Source: Chitinophaga tropicalis (GTDB lineage Bacteria > Bacteroidota > Bacteroidia > Chitinophagales > Chitinophagaceae). Taken from it: DNA of 64,000 nt. The translations under genes and the position numbers were made by a program. The notes under the pieces are model-generated. The model searched no databases. It was not told where the DNA came from and was given only the letters and a program-made list of their open reading frames with translations. The DNA is taken from the NCBI RefSeq assembly GCF_009758205.1, contig NZ_WRXN01000012.1:216974-280973 (forward strand), in the 5' to 3' direction. Shown one piece after another: positions 1 to 9,169 of this stretch; the first letter of the stretch is position 1, and every line of letters starts with the position of its first letter.

Positions 1-63
1 GCTGCCCTTATCATTTCCGGTAGCGCTTATCTTACGGAAGGCAGCACAATTAAAGTACAGTAA
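1..63 (+). CDS. C-terminal end of an RND periplasmic adaptor (partial)
   Basis: The first 20 codons of the window are open in frame 1 and end at a TAA at 61-63, giving a tail that reads LIISGSAYLTEGSTIKVQ. Together with the RND pump that starts 33 nt later on the same strand, this fits the end of an HlyD/AcrA-type membrane fusion protein, where the last beta-strand region commonly carries a Gly then an L-x-E/D-G-x-x-V pattern. The adaptor would bridge the inner-membrane pump to an outer-membrane channel. Almost all of the gene lies outside the window, so the call rests on this short tail plus context. Confidence 0.65.
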   Translation, partial: AALIISGSAYLTEGSTIKVQ

Positions 64-96
64 GGCCCTTTTATCATCCGTCAAATTATCTGAAAA

Positions 97-3000
97 ATGA
101 AGATCTCAACATATGCGGTAAAGAACTACCAGTTCACCCTGGTGCTCTTTATCATGATCATTGTATTGGGCATTACTACTATTATGACCATGCCCCGGTC
201 TGAAGACCCGGACACCCACTCTCCTTCTTTCCTCGTGGTAACAGTTTATCCCGGCACCAGTCCGAAAGATATGGAGAACCTGGTGGTAGATCCGCTGGAA
301 AAGGAGCTCTATTCGCAGGAGAACATCAAACGTGTACGTTCTAACATAGGTGATGGCCTGGCTGTAATAAGGGTGGATTATACCTATAACAGTAATGTGG
401 ACGACAAATACCAGGAAATACTGCGTGTAGTGAACGGGAAACGTGGCGATCTTCCGGAGAATATCAATCTTACGGTACAGCGCATACAGCCCAGTGATGT
501 GAACATTATGCAGATAGCGCTGATCTCAGAAACAGCTTCCCGCGATAAGCTGCAATACTATGCAGAAAAACTCCAGGATGAACTGGAAAGAGTTAAAGCA
601 TTAAAAAATGTAGAGATACACGGTATCCCTAAAAGGCAGGTGAGGATAGAGCTGAACATGGAGAAAATAGCTACTATGGGACTGCCGCTGAACAATGTAA
701 TAGGCAGCGTGCAGAACGAGATCACCAATATACCCGGCGGCAGTGTAGACGCCGGCAACCGTACATACAACATCAAGAGCAGCGGCAGCTATCAGCAGCT
801 GGATGAAATAAAGAATACGATAGTATACAACAGCAATGGCAAGAATATTTTTCTCCGGGATATTGCCAACCTGTATTATGGCTTTGAAGATGAACAATAT
901 GAAACAAGGCTGAACGGGCGCCGCTGTGCTCTTGTTGTTGCAGCGCAGAAAGAAGGACAGAATATCAGTAAAACAAAGGAAGAATATGCCCCGGTGCTGG
1001 CCCGGTTCAAAAAGACGCTGCCGGCAAATATCGATATGATACAGCATTTTGACCAGGCAGAGAACGTGAACAGGCGGCTTGGTAAACTGGGAGAAGACTT
1101 CATCATTGCTATCCTGCTGGTGGCTATTACCCTGCTGCCCCTGGGCTTCCGCCCGGCAGTGATAGTAATGATCTCTATCCCTCTTTCGCTGGCTATAGGT
1201 ATTATTCTCCTGCAGATATTCGGATATAGTCTTAACCAGCTGAGTATTGTAGGACTGGTAGTTGCACTCGGCTTGCTGGTAGATGACAGCATCGTAGTAG
1301 TAGAGAATATTGAACGCTGGATACTGGAGGGGCATAGCCGGATGGAAGCTACGCTTAAAGCTACCAAACAGATAGGCATGGCCGTTTTAGGTTGTACTGC
1401 TGCGCTGATGATAGCCTTTATGCCGCTGGTATTCCTGCCGGAAGGTGCGGGCGATTTTATTCGTAGTCTCCCACTGGCAGTGATCTTCAGCGTATTTGCA
1501 TCGATGCTGGTATCTCTCACTATCATCCCGTTCCTGTCCAGCAAGCTGCTGAAAGAACATGCAGGTAACCCGGAAGGAAATATCTTCATGCGCGCCCTGA
1601 AACGTCTTATCCATGGTAGCTATTCACGGCTGCTGGATAAAGCGCTTAAAAGACCGGTTATTACTATCGTCATTACACTGATCATTTTCGGCGGGTCTAT
1701 GGTGCTGTTCCAGGTAGTAGGCTTCAGTCTTTTCCCGGCCTCAGAAAAGCCCCAGTTCCTTATCAATATCACTACGCCGCCACAGTCCAGTCTGGCATAC
1801 ACCAAATCCGTTGCCAGGAATATTGAGCAGACGCTGCTGCATGAAAAAGAGGTACAGTATTTTTCTACCAACGTAGGTAAGGGTAATCCGCGTATTTACT
1901 ACAACGTTATACAGGAAAATGAAAAGACAGATTTTGCGCAGCTCTTCGTGCAACTGCATGTAAACACAACACCGGAACAGAAACTGGAGCTGATAGAAAA
2001 GCTGCGCCGGCAATGGACGCCTTATCCGGGAGCAAAAGTAGAGGTGGTGAACTTTGAACAGGGCCCTCCTGTTACCGCGCCTGTGGAAGTGCGATTGTTC
2101 GGAGACAACCTGGATACACTACGGAACCTGGCAGGGAAAGTAGAGAGGATGCTGGAACAGGTGCCGGGCGCCATGTATGTAAACAACCCGGTTAAACTAC
2201 TGAAAAGTGATATACGTGTAAATATAGATAAGGATAAAGCCCAGCTGCTGGGAATACCGGGAATCAATATTGACCGTACTGTGCGACTGGCTGTAGCAGG
2301 ACTTAAGCTGGGGCATTATGCTGACAACAACGATAATGACTATGATGTGCTGATGACACGTAATAAAGATGGCAGGCCTACATTGGATGTATTCCGTAAC
2401 CTGTATGTAAACAACCAGGATGGAAAGGCCATTCCGCTTTCGCAGGTGGCTGATCTGAAAATGGAGGCGTCTCCGCTCAGCATCAATCACCAGGAAAAGA
2501 GAAGGGTGGTAACTGTCTCAGCTTCTGTAAAGAAAGGGTTCCTGGCTGACCAGGTTATAAATACCACCATTGCCAAAATGGATGTGATGCCTATGCCTGT
2601 TGGGTATAGCTATGAAATGGGAGGTGAAGTAGAAACAAGAAAGGATTCCTTTGGCGGGTTCATGAGTATCATTATCGTTACTATTTTCCTTTTCATTGCG
2701 GTGCTGGTGCTGGAATTCAAGACATTTAAGAGTACCCTTATTGTACTTTCTGTTATTCCGCTGGGGGTTGTAGGCGCTGCTGTTGCCTTATGGGTGACCG
2801 GGAATTCTCTCTCATTTGTAGCTATTATAGGAATGATAGCACTGGCGGGTATTGAAGTGAAGAATACAATACTGTTAGTGGACTTTACCAATCAGCTGAG
2901 AGCGGAAGGGAAAACGCTGGATGAAGCGGTAAGAGAGGCTGGTGAGATACGTTTTCTGCCTATTGTGCTGACGTCGCTGACAGCTATTGGCGGGTTGATA

Positions 3001-3135
3001 CCCATTGCAATTTCTACTAATCCGCTGATAGCGCCGTTGGCTATTGTGCTGATTGGCGGGCTTATCAGCTCTACGTTGTTGTCGAGGATAGTGACGCCTA
3101 TCATTTATAAGTTAATACCACCAGGAGTGGGATGA
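97..3135 (+). CDS. RND-family efflux transporter, inner-membrane pump subunit
   Basis: This 1012-residue protein has the usual AcrB-family layout: TM1 near residues 12-32, a first large periplasmic loop, a TM2-TM6 bundle from about 335, a second loop, and a final TM bundle after about 860. The proton-relay residues are visible: Asp396-Asp397 in GLLVDDSIVV (equivalent to AcrB Asp407/408) and Lys922 in GIEVKN (equivalent to AcrB Lys940). It should export small molecules by proton antiport together with the adaptor encoded just upstream. The early sequence MPRSEDPD resembles the HAE1-like branch common in Bacteroidota. The substrate cannot be inferred. No outer-membrane factor follows, so the third component is upstream of the window or elsewhere. 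Confidence 0.95.
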   Translation: MKISTYAVKNYQFTLVLFIMIIVLGITTIMTMPRSEDPDTHSPSFLVVTVYPGTSPKDMENLVVDPLEKELYSQENIKRVRSNIGDGLAVIRVDYTYNSNVDDKYQEILRVVNGKRGDLPENINLTVQRIQPSDVNIMQIALISETASRDKLQYYAEKLQDELERVKALKNVEIHGIPKRQVRIELNMEKIATMGLPLNNVIGSVQNEITNIPGGSVDAGNRTYNIKSSGSYQQLDEIKNTIVYNSNGKNIFLRDIANLYYGFEDEQYETRLNGRRCALVVAAQKEGQNISKTKEEYAPVLARFKKTLPANIDMIQHFDQAENVNRRLGKLGEDFIIAILLVAITLLPLGFRPAVIVMISIPLSLAIGIILLQIFGYSLNQLSIVGLVVALGLLVDDSIVVVENIERWILEGHSRMEATLKATKQIGMAVLGCTAALMIAFMPLVFLPEGAGDFIRSLPLAVIFSVFASMLVSLTIIPFLSSKLLKEHAGNPEGNIFMRALKRLIHGSYSRLLDKALKRPVITIVITLIIFGGSMVLFQVVGFSLFPASEKPQFLINITTPPQSSLAYTKSVARNIEQTLLHEKEVQYFSTNVGKGNPRIYYNVIQENEKTDFAQLFVQLHVNTTPEQKLELIEKLRRQWTPYPGAKVEVVNFEQGPPVTAPVEVRLFGDNLDTLRNLAGKVERMLEQVPGAMYVNNPVKLLKSDIRVNIDKDKAQLLGIPGINIDRTVRLAVAGLKLGHYADNNDNDYDVLMTRNKDGRPTLDVFRNLYVNNQDGKAIPLSQVADLKMEASPLSINHQEKRRVVTVSASVKKGFLADQVINTTIAKMDVMPMPVGYSYEMGGEVETRKDSFGGFMSIIIVTIFLFIAVLVLEFKTFKSTLIVLSVIPLGVVGAAVALWVTGNSLSFVAIIGMIALAGIEVKNTILLVDFTNQLRAEGKTLDEAVREAGEIRFLPIVLTSLTAIGGLIPIAISTNPLIAPLAIVLIGGLISSTLLSRIVTPIIYKLIPPGVG

Positions 3136-3139
3136 TTGC

Positions 3140-3171
3140 AAAAAAAGCGGGTCTATGGCCCGCTTTTTTTA
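3140..3171. terminator. Bidirectional intrinsic terminator between the RND pump and SGNH gene
   Basis: A run of seven A, then GCGGG, a seven-base loop, CCCGC and a run of seven T. It ends both converging transcripts. The stop codon of the minus-strand SGNH gene (3169-3171) lies inside the T tract, so that gene and its terminator overlap. Confidence 0.85.
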
Positions 3172-3939
3172 TTTTTTAATTGTTTCCAACCATGCAGAAG
3201 ACATCAGAGAAGCCCCTGCCAGCGAAGGATGCACCCCATCTCCCGTCCAGTAAACGCCTGGTGCAGATTGCTGTGCTTTGTCGAAGACAGTTTGATAAGG
3301 GATGAAAGCTGCGTCATACTTTGTTGCTATTTCATGTGCAGCCGCACGGTAATCGTTAAATGCAGGATACCATTTATCGTCCACTGCTTTGATACCTTTT
3401 ACCGCAAACGGCTCACCAATGATGAGCTGCAGCTCAGGCAGCTTCTGCTTTGTACGGTCCAGCAATGCTGTAAAGTCATCACGGTATGTTTTGATGGTAC
3501 CCTTATAATTACCTGTCAGTGTATGCCAGAAGTCGTTTACCCCTATCAGAATGCTGAGTACGTCTGGTTTGATATCCAGGCATTCTGCGTCCCAGCGTTC
3601 TGCCAGCTGATATACTTTGTTACCACTGATCCCTTTATTATAGATCTTCAGGTTCCTGTCCGGGAATTGTTTCAGCAGCGCTGCGGCGGTGAGATAGGCA
3701 TAACCGTTGCCCAGTGCGCCGGAGTCGTTAGCGTCTGACTTATCTTTCTTTCTTCCTGCATCAGTGATAGAATCACCCTGGAAGAGCACTACTGCGTCTT
3801 TCTTTAAAGTTATTTTCTTAACGCGGGTTTCATTTACTGTGGCAGCAGCAACAACTTCCGGCAGGCTTAGAGCTGCCAGGCTGCCCAGGGAAACATTCCG
3901 GATAAAGTTCCTCCGGTTGGAAATAGGTTTTTGTTCCAT
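3169..3939 (-). CDS. SGNH/GDSL-family esterase, probably Tat-exported
   Basis: The 256-residue protein has an N-terminal twin-arginine signal (RRNFIRN at 9-15 followed by a hydrophobic stretch ending near residue 33). SGNH hydrolase blocks follow in order: GDS with nucleophile Ser57, Gly105 in KGISGN, Asn136 in GVND, and the Asp234/His237 pair in DGVHP. These enzymes deacetylate or de-esterify carbohydrates and lipids, and in Bacteroidota are often sugar esterases. The Tat signal implies export in folded form to the periplasm. It is transcribed alone, converging on the RND pump. The natural substrate is not evident, though glycan deacetylation would fit the glycosidase genes nearby. Confidence 0.9.
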   Translation of the reverse strand: MEQKPISNRRNFIRNVSLGSLAALSLPEVVAAATVNETRVKKITLKKDAVVLFQGDSITDAGRKKDKSDANDSGALGNGYAYLTAAALLKQFPDRNLKIYNKGISGNKVYQLAERWDAECLDIKPDVLSILIGVNDFWHTLTGNYKGTIKTYRDDFTALLDRTKQKLPELQLIIGEPFAVKGIKAVDDKWYPAFNDYRAAAHEIATKYDAAFIPYQTVFDKAQQSAPGVYWTGDGVHPSLAGASLMSSAWLETIKK

Positions 3940-4804
3940 GGAATTGTTTGAATTAAAATAAAGCTAATAAATTATAGTAATAAAAATAAGAGAGTGTCTC
4001 AATTTGGGTTTGTCTGCTGCAGGCAGACAAACGGTGGCTATAATAAAAATAAATATGCCGCCCAGGATTAGGCGGCAATTTAGTTATCTATCCTATGAAA
4101 ACCTGTGTTAAAAAATCTTTCGCAGTTGCCTGGTATACAACGACTACGTATAACCAGGCTTAACGAGAGTTTATTGGCTTTATTAGGATATGGCTCTCGT
4201 TCTTTACAAACGGCATACTTTATGATATATCTTGCAGTATGCGATACTAAAAGAATAAAATATGTCGTTAAATGATATAAGTTTAAACCCTCATTTGTAT
4301 AATTTCATATTCTGAATATGATTAGCTTTAAATGATTTATGTATTTCTGATGTAAAGATGGTCAATTGTTGCGGTCGATTAGATAATTTTACCGGGCTGT
4401 TTTCGAAAATGAGTAAGGATACACATATTTCTAGGTGCTAACACTTATTTTAAGCAATGGCAGCAGCCCCGGCATTTAAAGCCCACGTTATTTAACGCAT
4501 ATTTACGTGCAGATCGAGGTTGCAGGCTCACTACCCCATATCTTTCCTTGAAATTCCTGGTGAATAATCCTGAACACCGGTAATGAAAATTACTATTACA
4601 GGAATGGTCATAACCTATCATTAAAATGAACACATTTGAATATTCAGCTTAACATGGCTCTTGCTACTATGCCAATACTATTGTATCCTGAGGCCAGTTT
4701 AAACGACTATTATGCGTCTTATAAAAACACTAACGTATCCGGTTATCCTATGCTCCAGCAACAGACTAACAGGAACGAATAAACTACCTCAAACATAATC
4801 GCCA
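3940..4804. other. Long intergenic region without a convincing gene
   Basis: About 865 bases separate the SGNH start from the LuxR-type regulator. The composition is AT-rich and every open frame is short with no family pattern. Apart from the inverted repeat at 4008-4032, there is a GCCGCC-N8-GGCGGC hairpin at about 4056-4075 whose minus-strand reading is followed by T-rich DNA, so it may be a terminator. The rest should include the regulator's promoter, but I could not place a consensus element with confidence. Confidence 0.6.
4008..4032. repeat. Perfect 10-bp inverted repeat
   Basis: GTTTGTCTGC at 4008-4017 and GCAGACAAAC at 4023-4032 pair perfectly around a five-base loop. There is no T tract on either side. 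It sits about 70 bases upstream of the SGNH start. It could be an operator or a transcript-stabilising hairpin; nothing decides between these. Confidence 0.6.
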
Positions 4805-5470
4805 ATGAAAGAACCAATGTACAGAATACTGATTCTGGAAGAAGATGCTGCTTTGATCAAAAAGATACAACAGTTGCTGACCCTTCACAACTATGATGTA
4901 CTGACCTGCACAACTGCTGAAGAAGGTATTTATATCTGCCGTCAGTATAAACCGGACCTGCTTGTTTGCGGGGTAAGATTAAGGGGAGGCAGTGGTTTCC
5001 ATTTTCTGATGGAATTGCGTAATGATCCTTCATTACAGCATATGCCTTTTATTTTTATCAGCGGAAAAGAAACGAAAGAAGACATGCGTATGGGGATGAA
5101 CCTGGGTGCTGATGATTTTCTCACTAAACCTTTTAAAAGCAAGGAACTGTTGCTGAGCATTAAGTCGAGGCTTACAAGGTTTACTGTTTTTAATATCCAA
5201 CAGCGGGAAAAGAAACATACTACTATTGTTTCCATGCCTGTTATCCCGCCTGAGATCCATAACAAACTCAGCAAGACAGAATTCAGGATCATGCAGATGA
5301 TCGCAGAAGGCCTTAGTACCCGTGAAATAGCAGAGCAGCTGAACATCAGCATCAAAACGGTGGAGAACCACAGACACAATATTTCAAAAAAACTGAACCT
5401 TACAGGTCACAATTCCCTCATCAAGTATGCAATAAAGAATCTTACCCAGCAATACCGTATACTCTCATAG
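4805..5470 (+). CDS. LuxR/NarL-type response regulator with an altered receiver
   Basis: The 221-residue protein has a receiver-like domain (6-125) and a LuxR-type helix-turn-helix (about 154-210, core STREIAEQLNISIKTVENH). The receiver keeps the acidic pocket (Glu12, Glu13, Asp14), Ser86 and Lys108, but the phosphoacceptor Asp is replaced: the strand reads PDLLVCGVRL, placing Gly56 where Asp is expected. Phosphorylation at the usual site is therefore not possible, which suggests an atypical regulator controlled by ligand, partner protein or abundance. There is no histidine kinase next to it and it is monocistronic. A second ATG four codons in (MYRILI) is an equally plausible start. Confidence 0.9.
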   Translation: MKEPMYRILILEEDAALIKKIQQLLTLHNYDVLTCTTAEEGIYICRQYKPDLLVCGVRLRGGSGFHFLMELRNDPSLQHMPFIFISGKETKEDMRMGMNLGADDFLTKPFKSKELLLSIKSRLTRFTVFNIQQREKKHTTIVSMPVIPPEIHNKLSKTEFRIMQMIAEGLSTREIAEQLNISIKTVENHRHNISKKLNLTGHNSLIKYAIKNLTQQYRILS

Positions 5471-5512
5471 AATGTTCAATGCCTTTTTTATGAAGTATTG
5501 CCAACCCGCTGC

Positions 5513-6673
5513 CTACTTCAGATGCACAGTTCCCTGGTTATCGGAGTAATGCTCTATATCTCCTACTACTTGGAGTGTTTCGAGAAAATAATCCAGCTTT
5601 TGCTGTTTTTCCAGGCCACCGGTAAATCTCTTTGCTGCCAGTGAAGGATTGTCAAATACCACTTTCACACCATACCAGCGGTCTATTACTTCGGCTATTT
5701 CATGTAGCGGAGTGTTGCGGAAGATGTAAACACCTTTCATCCATGCCAGCACTTCCTCTTCATCAAATGGCCGGACACTATAGCCTTTGCCGGCAATGAA
5801 GACAGCTTCCTGTCCTGGTTTCAGCGCTGCTTTCTCCTGTCCGGAGCGGGTCACTACGGCGCCGCTCACCAGGGAAGTCCTGGTAGTTACGTCTTTGTAT
5901 GTCGTTACATTGAAGGAGGTGCCAAGCACTTCTATGTCTGTTTGCTCTGTATGTACAATGAACGGCCTGGCAGCATTTGAGGCTACCTGGAAGTAGGCTT
6001 CTCCTTCCAGGTATACTTCACGTGCCTTTCCGCTGAATTCAAAGGGAAATTTCAGCTTGGAGGTTGCGTTCAGCCAAACCTCTGTGCCGTCAGAAAGCTG
6101 CAGTTTATAATCCATTTTAGGCGGTACTACCAGGGTATTATATCCTTCTGCTCCTTTAGTTGTACCGGCAGTATAGTTCAGTTTTTTAGCGCCAGCGTTC
6201 AGCTGTACATTGCCGGCGCTGATCTGTTGCTGCGGCTTGTTATAAGGCAGGTCTACCGTTTTTCCGTCTGCCATGAGCAGCTGCAGCCCGTTTGCCGGAG
6301 CAACTGTCACAGGAACAGATGTATTTACTGCAAGCTTACCGGGTTGCCGGTTGCTTTTCCATAACAATCCTATTCCTGTAAATGCTACCAGGAGAATAGC
6401 AGCCGCCAGCAGCCATCCGCGCTGAGAGCTTCCGCCACTGCGTCTTACCGCAAGGTCTTCTTTCACGGTGTTCCAGGCCCTGGAAGCGTCTATCTGCGAC
6501 CAGAACTTTTCTTCACCAGGCAGTGAAAAACTATGCTTCAGCGCTCTCCACATCAGATCTATCTCCTCATGGACGCTGATAAGGCCGGACACGTACTGGT
6601 CGTCAGATTCATTGATGGTGCCATTACGTTTCTGTAACAGCAGCTGATATATATGTTCGTGATTCACACTCAT
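5513..6673 (-). CDS. FecR-family anti-sigma factor (orphan)
   Basis: This 386-residue inner-membrane protein has a cytoplasmic N-terminus (1-85), one TM helix (about 86-105), a FecR domain (about 180-275, with the typical DGTEVWLNATSKLKFP stretch) and a C-terminal DUF4974 domain (about 315-384). In Bacteroidota such proteins relay a signal from a TonB-dependent receptor to an ECF sigma factor and usually sit between those two genes. Here neither is adjacent: a LuxR-type regulator is on one side and a GH92 gene on the other. The SusC gene at 33-36 kb is a possible but distant partner. The order and length of domains are otherwise normal. Confidence 0.93.
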   Translation of the reverse strand: MSVNHEHIYQLLLQKRNGTINESDDQYVSGLISVHEEIDLMWRALKHSFSLPGEEKFWSQIDASRAWNTVKEDLAVRRSGGSSQRGWLLAAAILLVAFTGIGLLWKSNRQPGKLAVNTSVPVTVAPANGLQLLMADGKTVDLPYNKPQQQISAGNVQLNAGAKKLNYTAGTTKGAEGYNTLVVPPKMDYKLQLSDGTEVWLNATSKLKFPFEFSGKAREVYLEGEAYFQVASNAARPFIVHTEQTDIEVLGTSFNVTTYKDVTTRTSLVSGAVVTRSGQEKAALKPGQEAVFIAGKGYSVRPFDEEEVLAWMKGVYIFRNTPLHEIAEVIDRWYGVKVVFDNPSLAAKRFTGGLEKQQKLDYFLETLQVVGDIEHYSDNQGTVHLK

Positions 6674-6834
6674 TATGGCTTTACAGTTTAATAAGATCGT
6701 TTTGCCGGTTTCCGCACGTTGGTTGGTATATTGGTATCATATGATTATCAGGGCAACCCCTGCAATCTATTGCATGAAGCTACGGTGTTCCGTTCATTTA
6801 AACTGTTAATTGACAGTTAATGAGTAAGTTAACG

Positions 6835-6862
6835 AAAAAGGCAGCCCCTGAGGGACTGCCTT
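6835..6862 (-). terminator. Intrinsic terminator after the GH92 gene
   Basis: On the minus strand a GC-rich stem (GGCAGTCCC / GGGGCTGCC) with a short loop is followed by five T. It lies about 30 bases past the GH92 stop. Confidence 0.8.
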
Positions 6863-6889
6863 CTAAGTAATTATTTATGAGTTCCTTAT

Positions 6890-9169
6890 TTAATATCTGG
6901 AATCCGGGCGACTGGCCGCTGCTTTACCAAATTCATAGGCTGGTTTGCTGCCCATGGTGATCTTCAGGGTACCTCCTTTCTGGATATCAGCATGCCTGAT
7001 ATAGCTGTTGTTATATGGTTTACCGTTCAGTGTTACCTGCTGAATGTAGATATTTTCAGGACTGTTATTCACTGTCTGTACGGTAAATGTTTTACCACCC
7101 TGCAGTTTCAGGGTAGCTTTTTCAAACAACGGGCTACCAAATACGTAGATGCCTTTAGCCGGGTTTACCGGGTAAAAGCCCAGGGAAGAGACTACATACC
7201 AGGAAGACATAGCGCCTACGTCTTCGTTACCTGCCAGTCCTTCGGGAGTGTGGGTATAGAATTCCTTCATTACCTGGCGTACTTTTTCAGCAGTTTTCCA
7301 CTGATTGCCGGCATATGCGTACATATAGGCAACGTGGTGGCTGGGCTCATTACCATGCGCGTACATACCTATGAGGCCGGAAATATCGTTGGAAGCTTCT
7401 GCGCCCATATCTCCTTTCGCCTGGAACAGGCTATCCAGTTTCTGAGTAAAGGCATCATCGCCACCCATGAGGCTGATCAGGCCTTCTACGTCCTGCGGCA
7501 CCAGCCAGGTGTATTGCCAGCCGTTACCTTCTGTGAAATCGCCTTTCTCGTGAATGGAATGGAAAGGATCATAAGGTGTTTTCCAGCTGCCATCGTCCAT
7601 TCTGGGACGTACAAATTTGATGTTGCTATCAAAGTAGTTCTTATAGTAACCAGCGCGTTTTGAGAAATACTCAAAATCTTCTGTTCGGCCCAGTTTCTTT
7701 GCCATAGCGGCAATACACCAGTCGTCTATCGCATATTCCAGTGCTTTGGACACTGATTCATATTCTTTATCGGCCGGGATATATCCTTTGGCTTTGATAT
7801 CCTTCATGCCCAGGTCATCTCTCATTGCAGATGCTTTCATCGCTTCAAAAGCTTCATTTGCATTAAAGCCTTTGAACCCTTTCAGGTATGCGTCTGCAAT
7901 AACGGGTACGGCATGATATCCTACCATACAGTTGGTCTCATTGCCCATCAGTGGCCAGATGGGCAGCTTACCCTGCTGTTTGTAAATAGTTACCATGGAA
8001 TTTACGAAGCTGTTCACTCTCTCCGGCTGTGTCAGTGTATACAGCGGAGCACAGGAACGGTAAATATCCCAGAGAGAGAAAACAGAGTAGTTGTCAAACC
8101 CCGGGTTAGCATATTCCTTTTTGTCTGTGCCGCGGTATGCGCGGTTATGATCATTGAACAGCGCCGGGCCAATCATAGTATGATATAATGCTGTATAGAA
8201 GATAGATCTGTTAACTGTATCTTTTGTTTCCAGCTTAATCTTTGAAAGCTCTGTATTCCATTTGGCATTGGCGCTTTTTACCGTAGCGGCAAAATCCCAG
8301 GTGGGAATTTCTGCGTTGATGTTAGCCAGTGCGTTCTCACTGCTTACAGGAGAAATACCTATTTTCAGCTGTACCTGTGCTGGTGCTTTATCAAAAGAGA
8401 TCACACCTTTCACATATTTACCTTTGGCCTCCGTTCCTGGTTGAGCGGCATCTCCATCAAATACGCTGAACTGTTTCAGGGGCACATTACTGCGGATGGC
8501 AAACCACAGGCGCTGATCAACCGCCCAGCCTTTGGAATAGCGGTATCCTTCAAGGGTATACTCATCTTTTTTGCGGATGAAGGTTTCTACAGGTGCGTCC
8601 CATCCTATTCCTTCTTTCAGGTCTACGATGATATGTCCTTCCTGTCCTTCAGGGAAAGTATACTTGTGATAGCCAACACGCTCCGAAGCGGTCAGTTCTA
8701 CCTTAATATTATAATCTTCCAGCTGCACAGCATAGTAGCCCGGTGTAGCTGTTTCGTGAGCGTGTGTATAATGGGAACCGTAGCCAGAAGTTGGGTTTTC
8801 CTGTGTACCGCGGCTGGTGCGGATCTTGCCGGTATAAGGCATGATAAGCACATCGCCGAGGTCGCCTATGCCGGTACCGCTCAGGTGAGTCTGGGGGAAA
8901 CCGATCACCACGCTATCTGAATAGTGATAGCCCGAGCACCAGTCCCAGCCCTTTACAATGTTAGTTGGCCCTACCTGTACTGCCCCAAAGGGTACGCTGG
9001 CGCCTACAAAAACGTGTCCATGTCCTCCGGAGCCAATATAAGGGTCAACATATGCTACCAGGTTCTCACCTTTTGCAGTTGTCGCCTTTTTTTGTTGTCC
9101 GTTTACCTGCATGCCGGCAAGTAACAAAGTTGCTGCCAGCAAGGGGTATTGCTTAAGTCCCATTTGCAT
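6890..9169 (-). CDS. GH92-family alpha-mannosidase, secreted
   Basis: The 759-residue protein has a signal peptide (about 1-24, ending VNGQ) and the GH92 N-terminal beta-sandwich signature YVDPYIGSGGHGHVF followed by PFGAVQVGPTN. A C-terminal (alpha/alpha)6 barrel carries HGNEPSHH (Glu about 608, the presumed general acid region). GH92 enzymes are Ca2+-dependent exo-alpha-mannosidases that trim N-glycans or mannans, acting in the periplasm or at the surface in Bacteroidota. Length is typical. A second Met two codons in (MGLKQ) is an alternative start with an equally good signal peptide. It stands alone rather than in a polysaccharide utilisation cluster. Linkage specificity cannot be read from the sequence. 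Confidence 0.95.
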   Translation of the reverse strand: MQMGLKQYPLLAATLLLAGMQVNGQQKKATTAKGENLVAYVDPYIGSGGHGHVFVGASVPFGAVQVGPTNIVKGWDWCSGYHYSDSVVIGFPQTHLSGTGIGDLGDVLIMPYTGKIRTSRGTQENPTSGYGSHYTHAHETATPGYYAVQLEDYNIKVELTASERVGYHKYTFPEGQEGHIIVDLKEGIGWDAPVETFIRKKDEYTLEGYRYSKGWAVDQRLWFAIRSNVPLKQFSVFDGDAAQPGTEAKGKYVKGVISFDKAPAQVQLKIGISPVSSENALANINAEIPTWDFAATVKSANAKWNTELSKIKLETKDTVNRSIFYTALYHTMIGPALFNDHNRAYRGTDKKEYANPGFDNYSVFSLWDIYRSCAPLYTLTQPERVNSFVNSMVTIYKQQGKLPIWPLMGNETNCMVGYHAVPVIADAYLKGFKGFNANEAFEAMKASAMRDDLGMKDIKAKGYIPADKEYESVSKALEYAIDDWCIAAMAKKLGRTEDFEYFSKRAGYYKNYFDSNIKFVRPRMDDGSWKTPYDPFHSIHEKGDFTEGNGWQYTWLVPQDVEGLISLMGGDDAFTQKLDSLFQAKGDMGAEASNDISGLIGMYAHGNEPSHHVAYMYAYAGNQWKTAEKVRQVMKEFYTHTPEGLAGNEDVGAMSSWYVVSSLGFYPVNPAKGIYVFGSPLFEKATLKLQGGKTFTVQTVNNSPENIYIQQVTLNGKPYNNSYIRHADIQKGGTLKITMGSKPAYEFGKAAASRPDSRY

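Noticed and set aside
601..1589. Long antisense frames inside the RND pump gene
   Set aside because: The plus-strand gene is clearly real and the antisense products are low-quality sequences.
4445..4633. Possible small minus-strand gene of 62 codons
   Set aside because: Cys- and Arg-rich product with no family pattern, no terminator or promoter that fits, and AT-rich surroundings typical of intergenic DNA.
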